From: Paracoccaceae bacterium
GTDB lineage: Bacteria > Pseudomonadota > Alphaproteobacteria > Rhodobacterales > Rhodobacteraceae
Direction of reading: 5' to 3'
Length of the DNA stretch: 64,000 bases
NCBI GenBank assembly: GCA_020622085.1
Contig: JAHRYM010000001.1
Location: 310,001-374,000, forward strand
Under the pieces are notes generated by a model. That model was given only the letters and a program-made list of their open reading frames with translations. It had not been told where the DNA came from and searched no databases. How positions within the stretch are numbered: the first letter of the stretch is position 1; each line of letters starts with the position of its first letter. Both the position numbers and the translations under genes were made by a program. Shown here one piece after another: positions 24,891 to 34,379 of this stretch.

Positions 24891-26564
24891 ATGCCGAAGG
24901 ATGTTGCTTTGATGGGCCAGCCCGCAGTTGTTTCCAACCTTCTTGCCCTGACCGCCGAGGCCCTGCCCGAGGTCGAGGCCCTTGCCCCCGCCGCCGCCCG
25001 CGCCTTGCGCGGCCGCGTGTCCGTCGAGGGGAAGATCAGCGGCGCGGCACTTGAGGCCGACCAGTTCGCGGCCCATGCCTTGTCCTGGCTTGCGACCTAC
25101 GTCGAAGCGCTGCGGCAGATGCGCGCCTGGGCCGCCCGTCTGGAAGAGGCGGGCCGGTTCGGAGAGATGGAGGCGCTGATCCTGCAGATCGGCTTCGGGG
25201 AATACCTTGCGCAACTGCAAGGCGGCATCCCGATGAGCCAGGGGGAAACCGCCCGCCTTTCGGACCTTGGCCTTGACTGGACGCCGGGTGCCGCCGCCCG
25301 AGACCTGATCGCCAGCGGCAACACGCCCGCCGCCCGCAGCGCGCTGGTCGCCCTGATGCGCGAGAACCACGGCCGCGCCACCTTTGGCGCCACCGGCCTG
25401 GACGAGGATCTGGAGATGATCCGCGACCAGTTCCGCCGCTATGCCGATGACCGCGTGGTGCCGAACGCCCATGACTGGCACCTGAAGGACGAACTGATCC
25501 CGATGGAGATCATAAACGAGCTTGCCGAACTGGGCGTGTTCGGCCTGACGATCCCGGAAGAATTTGGTGGGCTTGGCCTGTCGAAGGCCTCGATGGTTGT
25601 CGTGTCCGAGGAGCTTTCGCGCGGCTATATCGGCGTGGGCAGCCTTGGGACGCGCAGTGAAATCGCGGCCGAACTGATCCTTTGCGGTGGCACGCCGGAG
25701 CAGAAGGCGCAGTGGCTGCCGAAGCTTGCCAGCGGAGAGATCCTGCCGACGGCGGTCTTCACCGAACCCAACACCGGGTCCGACCTTGGGTCGCTGCGCA
25801 CGCGTGCTGCGAAGGTGGGCGACGACTGGGAAGTGACCGGCAACAAGACCTGGATCACCCATGCCGCGCGCACCCATGTGATGACGCTGCTGGCCCGGAC
25901 CGAACCGGACACGACCGATTACCGCGGCCTGTCGATGTTCCTGGCGGAAAAGACGCCCGGCACCGACGAAAACCCCTTCCCAACCCCCGGAATGACCGGC
26001 GGCGAGATCGAGGTGCTGGGCTATCGCGGCATGAAGGAATACGAACTGGGCTTCGACGGCTTCAAGGTCAAGGGCGAGAACCTTCTGGGCGGCGTGCCGG
26101 GCCAGGGCTTCAAGCAGTTGATGCAGACCTTCGAATCCGCCCGCATCCAGACCGCGGCGCGCGCCGTGGGCGTGGCGCAGGCGGCGCTTGAGACGGGGAT
26201 GCAATATGCCATCGACCGCAAGCAGTTCGGCAAGTCGCTGATCGAATTCCCGCGCGTTTCCGGCAAGCTGGCGATGATGGCGGTCGAGATCATGGTCGCG
26301 CGGCAACTGACCTATTTCAGCGCCTGGCAGAAGGATCACGACAAGCGCTGCGATCTGGAAGCGGGGATGGCCAAGCTTCTGGGCGCCCGCGTCGCCTGGG
26401 CGGCGGCGGACAATGCGCTGCAGATCCACGGCGGCAACGGCTTTGCGCTGGAATACCGGATCAGCCGGATTCTTTGCGATGCCCGCATCCTCAACATCTT
26501 TGAAGGCGCTGCGGAAATCCAGGCGCAGGTCATTGCGCGGCGGCTGCTCGACAGTGCCAACTGA
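24891..26564 (+). CDS. mcd: (2S)-methylsuccinyl-CoA dehydrogenase
   Basis: A 557-residue acyl-CoA dehydrogenase with an extra N-terminal helical domain (about 150 residues, VSNLLALTAEALPEVEAL...), a hallmark of Mcd. The core has GVFGLTIPEEFGGLGLS, the FAD-site FTEPNTGSDLGSL, TWITHAARTHVM, and QIHGGNGFALEYRISRILCDARILNIFEGAAEIQ with the catalytic Glu region. Mcd oxidises methylsuccinyl-CoA to mesaconyl-CoA; electrons go to ETF, encoded at 30.8-32.5 kb. Start at ATG 24891 after AAAGGGA; ATG 24870 and long upstream readings through the acyltransferase are rejected. It ends before a strong hairpin. Confidence 0.9.
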   Translation: MPKDVALMGQPAVVSNLLALTAEALPEVEALAPAAARALRGRVSVEGKISGAALEADQFAAHALSWLATYVEALRQMRAWAARLEEAGRFGEMEALILQIGFGEYLAQLQGGIPMSQGETARLSDLGLDWTPGAAARDLIASGNTPAARSALVALMRENHGRATFGATGLDEDLEMIRDQFRRYADDRVVPNAHDWHLKDELIPMEIINELAELGVFGLTIPEEFGGLGLSKASMVVVSEELSRGYIGVGSLGTRSEIAAELILCGGTPEQKAQWLPKLASGEILPTAVFTEPNTGSDLGSLRTRAAKVGDDWEVTGNKTWITHAARTHVMTLLARTEPDTTDYRGLSMFLAEKTPGTDENPFPTPGMTGGEIEVLGYRGMKEYELGFDGFKVKGENLLGGVPGQGFKQLMQTFESARIQTAARAVGVAQAALETGMQYAIDRKQFGKSLIEFPRVSGKLAMMAVEIMVARQLTYFSAWQKDHDKRCDLEAGMAKLLGARVAWAAADNALQIHGGNGFALEYRISRILCDARILNIFEGAAEIQAQVIARRLLDSAN

Positions 26565-26573
26565 CCATTGATG

Positions 26574-26612
26574 CTTGCCCGATCCCCTGTCTTGTGCAAG
26601 GGATCGGGCAAG
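26574..26612. terminator. 13-bp stem-loop after mcd
   Basis: CTTGCCCGATCCC at 26574-26586 pairs perfectly with GGGATCGGGCAAG at 26600-26612 around a 13-base loop. It begins 10 bp after the mcd stop. AAAAC follows instead of a T-run, so it may stabilise the mcd mRNA 3' end rather than act as a classical terminator. Confidence 0.65.
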
Positions 26613-26630
26613 AAAACCAGAGGGACAACC

Positions 26631-27044
26631 ATGCGCCAGATCGCGATCATTTCCGCCTTGACTGCTGTCCTTGCGGCTTCGGGCTGCGGCGCGCCTACGG
26701 GCGGCTCAACCCCGGCGGAATCCGGCAAGGTCTGGCGGCTGAACACCGTCGACAACATGCCCTTCAACGGCGGCGAGATCACCATGTCGCTGTCGAAGGA
26801 CGGCAAGCAGATCAGCGGCCAAGGCCCCTGCAGCGCCTTCAGCGGCGACATCGTGAACAAGCACTATCCGGCGGTGCGTATCGTCAACATCCAGTCCTCG
26901 GACACCACCTGCGCGCTAAGCGGCAAGGAACACGACTTCCTGCAGGCGCTGGGCGCCGTTACCGGCCAGATCACCCGCGATGATATCATCGTCTTTTCCA
27001 GCACCTCGGGGCGCCGGCTTGAATTCGTGCCGGCGTTAGGCTGA
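26631..27044 (+). CDS. META/HslJ-like lipoprotein
   Basis: A 137-residue protein with a lipoprotein signal (MRQIAIISALTAVLAASGC, lipobox ASGC). The body has KVWRLNTVDNMPFNGGEITMSLSKDGKQISGQGPCSAFSG, matching the META/HslJ pattern in which a G-x-G-x-C-N-x-F-S-G core is typical; here the Cys is followed by Ser-Ala. A second Cys (TTCALSGKEHDFL) could form a disulfide with it. ATG 26631 follows AGAGGGA. The envelope role is not known. Confidence 0.72.
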   Translation: MRQIAIISALTAVLAASGCGAPTGGSTPAESGKVWRLNTVDNMPFNGGEITMSLSKDGKQISGQGPCSAFSGDIVNKHYPAVRIVNIQSSDTTCALSGKEHDFLQALGAVTGQITRDDIIVFSSTSGRRLEFVPALG

Positions 27045-27128
27045 ACCGGCAGTCGCGGCGGATGGATCAAGCTGGTATGCGGCGACCGGGCCGACCGCCC
27101 GTCCAACCGCCCGACGGATCGGATTTCG

Positions 27129-28346
27129 CTATCCCCGAGCGCGCCCCAGTCGGGGATGCAGCCGAGCGGCGATGGCCCAGGCGACCCCAAGGCCGGCGCC
27201 GCAAACCGCAAACACCCCGGCAACCGGTGCCACCAGTAGCACAAGCCAGGCAACGCCGGGCGTGAGAATGCCCGAGACATCGCGGAAACTCGTGTAGATC
27301 GCCGACATCTCGGTGCGTTCGGCGGGCCGGACAGCCATCAGGAAGGGCAGGCTTCCGAAGGTGTCGAGCATCACCAGGAAGAACGAGCCGACGAGGATCA
27401 TCAGAACCGAGAGCGGCGGCCAGACGCCCCCGAATGCGGCGATCACGAAACAGGTGCCAGCGCTGGCGAAGGAAATGCGCACGGCCCTGCGCAGTGTCAT
27501 GCGCTGCATCCAGCGCAGCATGAAGGGCGCGAGGAACAGGAACAGGTTCGAGACCGAGAAGGCGTAGCTCGCCACCCGGTCGCCCAGCCCGTTCTGGATG
27601 CAGAAGATCGGCAGGTAGACGATATAGACCCACCATGCCGCCGAGCGCAGCACCGCAAAGATCCAACCCGCCACAAGGCGCGGTTGCTGGATAAAACGCC
27701 CCACATAGGCCAGAGGATTCGGCGCCGGCCCGCGCGCACGGGTAATGGTCTTGCCGTTGCCCATCCGCAGTTGCCAGAAATAGCCGAGCATCGCCAGCGT
27801 GCCGACCATGCCCACCAGAAACGGCAACGGCGGCCAGATTTTCCAGAACGTCACGCCGATGACCGGCCCCACAGCCCAGGGTGCGGCACTGTAGAACAGG
27901 CGCAGGGTTTCGCTTTTGCCCAGGTCTTCGCGGGCGATGTAGTCCATCAGGTAGGCGGCGACGCAGATCTGGACCGTCACCGTGCCCCAGGCCATGAAAA
28001 GATAGGCAAGGGGCGTTACCAGGCTGCCGCCCACGATCCCCAGTGCCGCCGCCGTCAGGTAAAAGCCCGCCCCCGCCGTATAGAGCCAGCGGCGCGGGAC
28101 CAGCCGGCTGAACCAGGGCACCAGCATTCCAAAGCACAGCGAGGCCGCGCCGATCAGCGTATAGACCCAGCTCACGGCGCCGGCATCGCCAAGCGCCTGA
28201 TACATCACCAGTGGCCAGACCGAGACGAGGATGCCCCGCATCGAGGATTCCAGCCCGCCCAGGATCGCAAAATCACGAAACCCCGGGGCAGGCACGCTGC
28301 CTGGGGTTATCGGCAGGACAGGTTCTGGAAGAATGCGGTTTGCCAT
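27129..28346 (-). CDS. MFS transporter
   Basis: A 405-residue integral membrane protein with about twelve hydrophobic segments. It has a short cytoplasmic N-terminus, ESSMRGILVSVWPLVMYQALGDAGAVSWVYTLIGAASLCFG in helices 1-2, the positively charged loop SRLVPRRWLY after helix 2, and the long central loop RMGNGKTITRARGPAPNPLAYVG between helices 6 and 7. The substrate cannot be predicted. It stands alone, convergent to the META lipoprotein, with hbdA 98 bp upstream on the same strand. Confidence 0.83.
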   Translation of the reverse strand: MANRILPEPVLPITPGSVPAPGFRDFAILGGLESSMRGILVSVWPLVMYQALGDAGAVSWVYTLIGAASLCFGMLVPWFSRLVPRRWLYTAGAGFYLTAAALGIVGGSLVTPLAYLFMAWGTVTVQICVAAYLMDYIAREDLGKSETLRLFYSAAPWAVGPVIGVTFWKIWPPLPFLVGMVGTLAMLGYFWQLRMGNGKTITRARGPAPNPLAYVGRFIQQPRLVAGWIFAVLRSAAWWVYIVYLPIFCIQNGLGDRVASYAFSVSNLFLFLAPFMLRWMQRMTLRRAVRISFASAGTCFVIAAFGGVWPPLSVLMILVGSFFLVMLDTFGSLPFLMAVRPAERTEMSAIYTSFRDVSGILTPGVAWLVLLVAPVAGVFAVCGAGLGVAWAIAARLHPRLGRARG

Positions 28347-28444
28347 GTCTGGCGATCAGGAAGACGCAATCACTGGATAACGTCTGACCGTTTTCCGACA
28401 GGAAATGTCGCCTTCGCGCAACGCCACTCCGGCCGATTTCGCCA

Positions 28445-29320
28445 TCAGCGCGTCGGAACCGGTCTTTCCCCCCGGTAGTCATAAAACCCGCGCTGGGTCT
28501 TGCGTCCGAGCCAGCCGGCTTCGACATATTTGGTCAACAGCGGGCAAGGGCGGTATTTCGTGTCGGCCAGGCCGTCGTGCAGCACGTTCATGATCGCAAG
28601 GCAGGTGTCGAGCCCGATGAAATCCGCAAGTTCAAGCGGCCCCATCGGATGGTTTGCCCCGAGCTTCAGGCTTTCGTCGATCGACTGCACCGACCCCACG
28701 CCTTCGTAAAGGGTATAGACCGCCTCGTTGATCATCGGCATGAGGATGCGGTTGACGATGAAGGCCGGGAAATCCTCGGCGGTGGCGGCGGTCTTGCCCA
28801 GCTTTTGCACGACTGCCAGCAATGTCTGGTAGGTTTCCTCGTTGGTGGCGATGCCGCGGATCAGTTCGACCAACTGCATGACCGGAACCGGATTCATGAA
28901 ATGGAAGCCCATGAACCGCTCGGGGCGGTCGGTGCGGCTAGCCAGTCGGGTAATCGAGATCGACGAAGTGTTCGACGTGAGGATCGTCGTCGGCTTCAGA
29001 TGCGGCTGAAGTTCCTGGAAGATCGCCTGCTTGACGGTTTCGCGTTCGGTTGCGGCTTCGATCACCAGATCGGTCTGGCCCAGTTCGGCCAGATTCGGTG
29101 TGGTGCGGATGCGGCCCAGTGCCTCCATCCTGGCCTCGGGCGTGATCTTGCCGCGTGAAACCTGGCGGTCAAGATTCCTGCCGATCACGTCCAGCGCCTT
29201 GTCGAGGGACTCCTGCGAAATGTCGTTCAAAAGGACATCATAGCCGGCCAGCGCAAAGATATGCGCGATACCGTTCCCCATCTGCCCCGCGCCAACGACA
29301 CCAACCAAGGTCACGTCCAT
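28445..29320 (-). CDS. hbdA: 3-hydroxybutyryl-CoA dehydrogenase
   Basis: A 291-residue dehydrogenase. VGVVGAGQMGNGIAHIFALAGYDVLLNDIS is the NAD site. TSNTSSISITRLAS has the catalytic-site Ser/Asn, FMGFHFMNPVPVMQLVELI has the catalytic His-Glu pairing, and FPAFIVNRILMPMINEA plus KLGANHPMGPLELADFIGLD form the C-terminal domain. It interconverts acetoacetyl-CoA and 3-hydroxybutyryl-CoA, feeding PHB and the ethylmalonyl-CoA route. Start at ATG complement 29318-29320 after GGGACGGG; upstream Met codons would add about six residues. Confidence 0.93.
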   Translation of the reverse strand: MDVTLVGVVGAGQMGNGIAHIFALAGYDVLLNDISQESLDKALDVIGRNLDRQVSRGKITPEARMEALGRIRTTPNLAELGQTDLVIEAATERETVKQAIFQELQPHLKPTTILTSNTSSISITRLASRTDRPERFMGFHFMNPVPVMQLVELIRGIATNEETYQTLLAVVQKLGKTAATAEDFPAFIVNRILMPMINEAVYTLYEGVGSVQSIDESLKLGANHPMGPLELADFIGLDTCLAIMNVLHDGLADTKYRPCPLLTKYVEAGWLGRKTQRGFYDYRGERPVPTR

Positions 29321-29488
29321 CTGCCCGTCCCTTCCCATCATTTTCCGCCGGGACCATATTCGCCGCACCTTGGAAGACGCAAGGCCGAAGGGCACGGGGA
29401 AGGCAGCGCGAAAGGATGGCCTTAGCGGTTTTGCAAGGACTGCCGAGGAAAATGATCGCGTGCGAGTCGCAAGATGGAAGGTGGGGAA

Positions 29489-30313
29489 ATGGCTTACGAA
29501 TATCCGGCCCAGGGCGGCCTTGACTACTTTCCCTGTCGCTACGGGAAATCGAAGCTCCTGTTCCGGGGGCCGCGCCGGCGTATCGACGGTGACTACCTTG
29601 CCGTCATCGGCGGGTCGGAGACCTATGGGAAGTTCGTGGCCGACCCTTATCCCGCGCTGCTGGAACAGGGCCTGGGCCAGCCGGTCGTCAATTTCGGCTA
29701 CATGAACGCGGGCATCGATGTCTTCGTGAATGAGCCGACGGTGATCGATATCTGCTCGAAGGCGCTGGTGACGGTGGTGCAACTGATGGGCGCGCAGAAC
29801 ACCTCGAATCGCTTCTACGCCGTTCATCCACGCCGCAATGACCGCTTCCTGCGTGCCTCGCCTCTGATGAAGACGATTTTCCGCGAAGTGGACTTCACCG
29901 AGTTCAATTTTACCCGGCACATGCTGACGACGCTCAGGGTGCAGGCGCCCGACAAGTTTCCTATCCTGGTGGAGGAATTGCGCGCGGCCTGGCTTGCACG
30001 CATGAAGCTGCTGCTGCAGCGGATCGAGGGCAAGGTCGTGCTCTTGTGGATCGAACCGCCCGCCCTTGCGCCCGCCAGCCAAGAACCGGGGCGGGATCCG
30101 TTTCTGGTCGATGCCGATCTTGTTGCAAGGGTCCGGCCTCTTGCTGCCGGGCTCGTGCGCCTTCCGGCATGCGATCTTCCGGGGGCGGGTGGATCGTCGG
30201 GGATGATATTTTCCGATCTGGAGGAGCCGCAGACCCATGGAATGCCGGGGCCTGCCTGCCATGCAGAAATTGCCCATGCCATGGAGCCGGAGCTGCGTGG
30301 CCTTCTCGAATAG
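29489..30313 (+). CDS. DUF6473 family protein
   Basis: A 274-residue soluble protein starting MAYEYPAQGGLDYFPCRYGKSKLLFRGPRRR, then YLAVIGGSETYGKFV, VVNFGYMNAGIDVF, VTVVQLMGAQNTSNRFYAVHPRRNDRFLRAS and VDFTEFNFTRHMLTTL. I recognise this as the DUF6473 pattern seen in Rhodobacteraceae; the GGSETYG and FGYMNAG segments recall a GDSL/SGNH-like or sulfotransferase-neighbour fold, but no reaction is established. It lies on the plus strand between hbdA and etfA, both on the minus strand. ATG 29489 follows AAGGTGGGG; ATG 29474 is possible. Confidence 0.75.
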   Translation: MAYEYPAQGGLDYFPCRYGKSKLLFRGPRRRIDGDYLAVIGGSETYGKFVADPYPALLEQGLGQPVVNFGYMNAGIDVFVNEPTVIDICSKALVTVVQLMGAQNTSNRFYAVHPRRNDRFLRASPLMKTIFREVDFTEFNFTRHMLTTLRVQAPDKFPILVEELRAAWLARMKLLLQRIEGKVVLLWIEPPALAPASQEPGRDPFLVDADLVARVRPLAAGLVRLPACDLPGAGGSSGMIFSDLEEPQTHGMPGPACHAEIAHAMEPELRGLLE

Positions 30314-30809
30314 CAGACGGGCGCCGGAAGGGGCCCGGCCATTACGACTAATGTTGACGTCCTGTTCGCAAAGCAGCAGCGCGTTACGCGAATGTCCTGG
30401 GCGGGGGCAGGACACCTTGCCGAGAAGAAGTCCGGCAAAGCGCAGCCCATTGCTCCGTCGGCGCAACCGCGCCAAGTTCGGCAAAGGACTCCGGTCTCGG
30501 ACGGATGTGCAACGGGGTCACAGCAGGGCACATGCCTGACGCCCCGCACCTTCAGGATATAACGACAAACCGGCGGAGCGAGTGATCGCTCCGCCGGTTT
30601 CGTTTTCGACCTGCCTTAGCCACGACAGGGAGACAGAAGAACGAGCCTGAGTTGTGACCCGGCGGAGGTAGCGGACGGCGAGATTTCGCCGCCCATGTCC
30701 TGCAACGGAGGATGCGTCACGCGCTGAGCGGGAGGCTGCTCCTATCACAGTTGTTGCCATGATTGCCCCAAGGGGCGACCGTTGCGACAATTGCCCTGTG
30801 TCGGGTGGA
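30314..30809. other. 496-bp intergenic region with an orphan terminator
   Basis: No convincing gene in either strand; the open frames across it lack recognisable protein features. It holds a perfect 15-bp stem terminator at 30567-30600 and several GC-rich small inverted repeats. DNA before the terminator (30330-30560) could encode a small RNA or be the remains of a gene. Downstream, GCCCCAAGGGGC near 30770 is a weak hairpin close to the etfA end. Confidence 0.5.
30567..30606. terminator. strong bidirectional rho-independent terminator
   Basis: AAACCGGCGGAGCGA pairs perfectly with TCGCTCCGCCGGTTT around GTGA; TCGTTTTC follows on the plus strand. It lies 254 bp after the DUF6473 gene and 210 bp after etfA (minus sense), so which transcript it ends is uncertain. 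Confidence 0.85.
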
Positions 30810-31736
30810 TCAGAGCTTTGCGGTCAGTTCAGGCACCAGGGTGAAGAGGTCACCCACAAGCCCGTAGTCGGCCACCTGGAAGATCGGCGCCTCTTCGTCC
30901 TTGTTGATGGCAACAATGACCTTCGAATCCTTCATCCCCGCCAGATGTTGGATCGCACCCGAGATGCCCACCGCGACATAAAGCGCCGGGGCGACGACCT
31001 TTCCGGTCTGGCCCACCTGCCAGTCGTTGGGGGCATAGCCGCTGTCCACCGCCGCGCGCGATGCGCCAACCGCCGCGCCGAGCTTGTCAGCCAGTGCCTC
31101 GATCAGCTTGAAGTCGGCTTCCGAGCCCACACCGCGGCCGCCCGAGACGACGATCTTGGCCGAGGTCAGTTCGGGGCGGTCGCTGGAGGCCACCTTGTCC
31201 GCAACCCAGGACGACAGGTCCGCAGCACTCGCGCCCGAGACCTTTTCGACTGAAGCCGAACCGCCAGTGCCGACAGCCGTGAAGTTGGCCGTGCGCACGG
31301 TGAACACCTTGACCTTGTCGGCCGATTTCACCGTCTGGATGGCGTTGCCGGCATAGATCGGGCGTTCGAAGGTGTCGACATCAATGACGGCCGTCACATC
31401 CGACATCACCATAACATCCAGAAGCGCAGCAACGCGCGGCAGGACGTTCTTGGAATAGGCCGTCGAGGCCCCGGCGATATGGCTGTAGCCGCCCGCAAGG
31501 CCGACGATCAGCGCCGCAGTCGCCTCGGCCATGCCGTGGCAATAGTCATGGCCATCGGCGAACAGCACCTTTGCCACGCCGTCAAGCTTTGCCGCTTCGG
31601 CTGCAGCAGCGTCGCCACCCTGTCCGGCGACCAGCACATGCACCTCGCCCAGGGGCTTGACCGCCGCGACCGTCTTGGCCACCGCGTCCGTCGCCAGTTG
31701 GCCACCATTCACATCCGCCAGCAGAAGAACAGCCAT
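30810..31736 (-). CDS. etfA: electron transfer flavoprotein alpha subunit
   Basis: A 308-residue FixB/EtfA. The N-terminal domain starts [14 protein letters not shown]. The C-terminal FAD domain has [53 protein letters not shown], then [44 protein letters not shown], the EtfA signature. It passes electrons from acyl-CoA dehydrogenases such as Mcd to ETF:quinone oxidoreductase. It overlaps etfB by ATGA. Confidence 0.97.
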   Translation of the reverse strand: MAVLLLADVNGGQLATDAVAKTVAAVKPLGEVHVLVAGQGGDAAAAEAAKLDGVAKVLFADGHDYCHGMAEATAALIVGLAGGYSHIAGASTAYSKNVLPRVAALLDVMVMSDVTAVIDVDTFERPIYAGNAIQTVKSADKVKVFTVRTANFTAVGTGGSASVEKVSGASAADLSSWVADKVASSDRPELTSAKIVVSGGRGVGSEADFKLIEALADKLGAAVGASRAAVDSGYAPNDWQVGQTGKVVAPALYVAVGISGAIQHLAGMKDSKVIVAINKDEEAPIFQVADYGLVGDLFTLVPELTAKL

Positions 31737-32497
31737 CAGATCACCCCCGCTTCGTCTTTCAGTTTCGCAATCAGCTCATCGACCGAGCCAACCTTCACAC
31801 CGGCCTTGCGGCCCGCAGGTTCGGTCGTCTTGACCACCGTCAGGCGCGGGCTCACATCGATGCCGTAATCGGCCGCGGTCTTTTCATCGAGCGGCTTTTT
31901 CTTGGCCTTCATGATGTTGGGCAGGCTCGCATAGCGCGGCTCGTTCAGGCGCAGGTCGACCGTGACGATCGCCGGCATCTTCACCTTGATCGTCTGCAAC
32001 CCGCCGTCGACTTCGCGCGTGACCGTTGCACAATCGCCCTCGATCGCCAGTTCCGACACAAAGGTTGCCTGCGACCAGCCCAAGAGCGCCGAAAGCATCT
32101 GGCCGGTGGCGTTCATGTCATTGTCGATCGCCTGCTTGCCCGCAAGCACCAGACCCGGCTGTTCGTCCTTGACCACCGCGGCCAGAAGTTTCGCTACGGC
32201 CAGTGGCTCGATGTCGGTATGCACGTCCGAGGCCGCCTCGATCAGGATCGCCCGGTCGGCGCCCATGGCAAGCGCGGTGCGCAGCGTCTCGGCCGCCTGC
32301 TTCACGCCGATCGACACCACCACGATTTCCGAAGCAACGCCCTTTTCCTTCAGCCGGATCGCCTCTTCGACCGCGATTTCGTCGAATGGGTTCATCGACA
32401 TCTTCACGTTTGCCAGATCGACACCCGTTCCGTCCGCCTTGACGCGAACCTTCACGTTGTAGTCAATCACCCGCTTCACGGGCACCAATACCTTCAT
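31736..32497 (-). CDS. etfB: electron transfer flavoprotein beta subunit
   Basis: A 253-residue FixA/Etf[49 protein letters not shown] and [24 protein letters not shown], the AMP-binding region, then [23 protein letters not shown] with the recognition loop that docks dehydrogenases. Start at ATG complement 32495-32497 preceded by AGGAGACAC on the minus strand; an upstream in-frame extension is rejected. Operonic with etfA. Confidence 0.97.
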   Translation of the reverse strand: MKVLVPVKRVIDYNVKVRVKADGTGVDLANVKMSMNPFDEIAVEEAIRLKEKGVASEIVVVSIGVKQAAETLRTALAMGADRAILIEAASDVHTDIEPLAVAKLLAAVVKDEQPGLVLAGKQAIDNDMNATGQMLSALLGWSQATFVSELAIEGDCATVTREVDGGLQTIKVKMPAIVTVDLRLNEPRYASLPNIMKAKKKPLDEKTAADYGIDVSPRLTVVKTTEPAGRKAGVKVGSVDELIAKLKDEAGVI

Positions 32498-32698
32498 CGA
32501 TGTGTCTCCTGTGCAGACAGTGCCGCCTCGCTTGCAGCGGGGGGCGGAAGAATGTTCGGCCAACGTCCTAGCGTCTCTGGCCGACCGACAACAGAGGAAA
32601 ACCGACACGCCCGTGTCTTGCAGCGCCAATTCCGCAGGCGGAAGCAATGATAGCGCAAACCTTTTGCCGCGCCCGCGAAGGGCCGAAATCAGCGATGG

Positions 32699-33271
32699 TC
32701 AGCGATTCTTGCCCGGCACCCAGAGCACGTCGTCGCGGCCCTCGTCATTTGCGATGCGCGCCGCGACGAAGAACCAGTCGGACAGCCGGTTCAGATAGCG
32801 CACGGCGGCGGGATTGACACCGTCTCGGGCCGCAAGATCGACCGCGCAGCGTTCCGCCCGGCGCGATACCGTGCGGCAAAGGTGCAGGTTTGCCGCCAGC
32901 GCGGTGCCGCCCGGAAGCACGAAGCTGCGCAGGGGTGAAAGCCGGGCGTTCAACGCGTCGATCTCGGATTCAAGCCGGTCGACCTGCGAGGCTACGATCC
33001 GCAGCACCGGATAGCCGGCCTCGTTGTCTTTTTCCGGAGCCGGTCGCGCAAGGTCCGCGCCCAGGTCGAAAAGATCGTTCTGGATGCGGGCGAGCGCCTC
33101 ATCCAGATCACCCGTGGCATGAAGGCGCGCCAGCCCGACGACGGCGTTGGTTTCATCGACCGTGCCATAGGCCGAGACGCGGGCATCGGCCTTGGAGACG
33201 CGGCTGCCGTCGGAAAGAGCGGTTTCGCCGGCATCGCCTGTGCGGGTGTAGATGCGGTTCAGGACGACCAT
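32699..33271 (-). CDS. cob(I)alamin adenosyltransferase, PduO type
   Basis: A 190-residue trimeric adenosyltransferase. NRIYTRTGDAGETALSDGSRVSKAD is the ATP-binding N-terminus, YGTVDETNAVVGLAR follows, DLFDLGADLA is next, and the active site is FVLPGGTALAANLHLCRTVSRRAERCAV with the Arg pair. It makes adenosylcobalamin, needed by ethylmalonyl-CoA and methylmalonyl-CoA mutases. It lies 200 bp upstream of etfB on the same strand and overlaps the twin-TM gene. Confidence 0.94.
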   Translation of the reverse strand: MVVLNRIYTRTGDAGETALSDGSRVSKADARVSAYGTVDETNAVVGLARLHATGDLDEALARIQNDLFDLGADLARPAPEKDNEAGYPVLRIVASQVDRLESEIDALNARLSPLRSFVLPGGTALAANLHLCRTVSRRAERCAVDLAARDGVNPAAVRYLNRLSDWFFVAARIANDEGRDDVLWVPGKNR

Positions 33272-33474
33272 CAGCCATATCTCCGGAGTGTCACGAATGC
33301 CAGGATCAGCGCGACGGCGATGGCCTGCGCCACGATCCGGTATCGCATGATGCGATTGGCATGTTTGCGGTTGAACGCGCCGCCCTTGGCGAAACCGCCG
33401 ATGCCGATCAACAGGATGACCACGACAGCAAGGCAGGCCAGGGCCGCTATCAGGAAGAGGGGATCGCGGGTCAT
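33271..33474 (-). CDS. small twin-transmembrane (HIG1-like) protein
   Basis: A 67-residue protein with two hydrophobic helices (LFLIAALACLAVVVILLIGIGGF and AQAIAVALILAFVTL) joined by GGAFNRKHANRIMRYRIV. The short basic Arg/His loop resembles HIG1-domain proteins, some of which assist respiratory complexes. It overlaps the adenosyltransferase start by one base, hence is co-transcribed. Function here is unproven. Confidence 0.78.
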   Translation of the reverse strand: MTRDPLFLIAALACLAVVVILLIGIGGFAKGGAFNRKHANRIMRYRIVAQAIAVALILAFVTLRRYG

Positions 33475-33551
33475 TGTCCGGTCCTTTCGCGCGTCGTCAT
33501 GTCATACAGCCATGCGAAGGGCTGCGCCATCCCGATCGCACCCGGGGTCGT

Positions 33552-34379
33552 TCAGGTTCGTGCGACCAGATGATCGATCAGGGCGGTGGGCAGGAAGCGG
33601 CGCATGAAGGCGGTGAAATACGCCGGCTTCGTCACATAATAGCGCGTCTTGGGCGTTCGCGCCTCAAGCGCGCGGATCAGCTTGTCCGTCACGGCGGCGG
33701 GCGGAAGTTCGAAGGGATCGGGGCCGCGCTTTTCGTAAAGCCGCTTCAAGAGCGTTGCTTCGTATTGTGGGCGGCGAGGGCTTTGGCGCCAGTCGACCCA
33801 GCGTTCGAAATGCGGGATCGAATTCACGCGGATCTTCGATGTGATCGGACCCGGAACGATCAGGACCACACGGATCGCCGTGTCGCGCATTTCAAGGCGC
33901 AGAACATCCGTCAGCCCTTCCAGCGCGAACTTGGTGGCGACATAGGCGCCGCGCCAGCGGATGCCGACGAGGCCAAGAACGGAGGAGCAGTTGACGATCC
34001 GGCCATGGCCCTGCGCGCGCATGACGGGGATGATCCGGCGCGTCAGGTCGTGGACGCCGAAAAGGTTGGTTTCGAAGATCTCGCGCAGCGCGCCGCGGGG
34101 CAGGTCTTCGGTCGCGCCGGGGCAGCCGAAAGCACCGTTGTTGAACAGCGCATCCAGCGTGCCGCCGGTGCGGCGCAAGGTTTCGGCCACGGCGGCCTCG
34201 ATGCTGGCTTCATCGGCATAATCCAGCGGAAAGCTTTCCAGCCCCTCGCTGCGCAGGCGTTCGCAGTCTGCCTCGGACCGGCAGGTGGCAAAGACCCGCC
34301 AGCCGGCGCGCTTCAACCCGTGGGCGGCGTCGTATCCGATGCCGGAGGAACATCCGGTGACAAGAATCGTGCGCGTCAT
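33552..34379 (-). CDS. SDR-family oxidoreductase
   Basis: A 275-residue classical SDR: ILVTGCSSGIGYDAAHGLKRAGW, FATCRSEADCERL, LFNNGAFG in place of the common NNAG, NCSSVLGLVGIRWRGAYVATKFALEGL with Ser-Tyr-Lys, and a long C-terminal part rich in Arg with YYVTKPAYFTAFMRRFLPT. The CRSE after strand 2 fits NADP preference. Start at ATG complement 34377-34379; upstream in-frame sequence is not part of the family. The substrate is unknown. It is divergent from parC. Confidence 0.87.
   Translation of the reverse strand: MTRTILVTGCSSGIGYDAAHGLKRAGWRVFATCRSEADCERLRSEGLESFPLDYADEASIEAAVAETLRRTGGTLDALFNNGAFGCPGATEDLPRGALREIFETNLFGVHDLTRRIIPVMRAQGHGRIVNCSSVLGLVGIRWRGAYVATKFALEGLTDVLRLEMRDTAIRVVLIVPGPITSKIRVNSIPHFERWVDWRQSPRRPQYEATLLKRLYEKRGPDPFELPPAAVTDKLIRALEARTPKTRYYVTKPAYFTAFMRRFLPTALIDHLVART

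Noticed and set aside
30237-30539. Plus-strand frame of 100 codons after the DUF6473 gene
   Set aside because: It begins within the DUF6473 gene in another frame and has Ser/Arg-rich shadow composition with no ribosome binding site.
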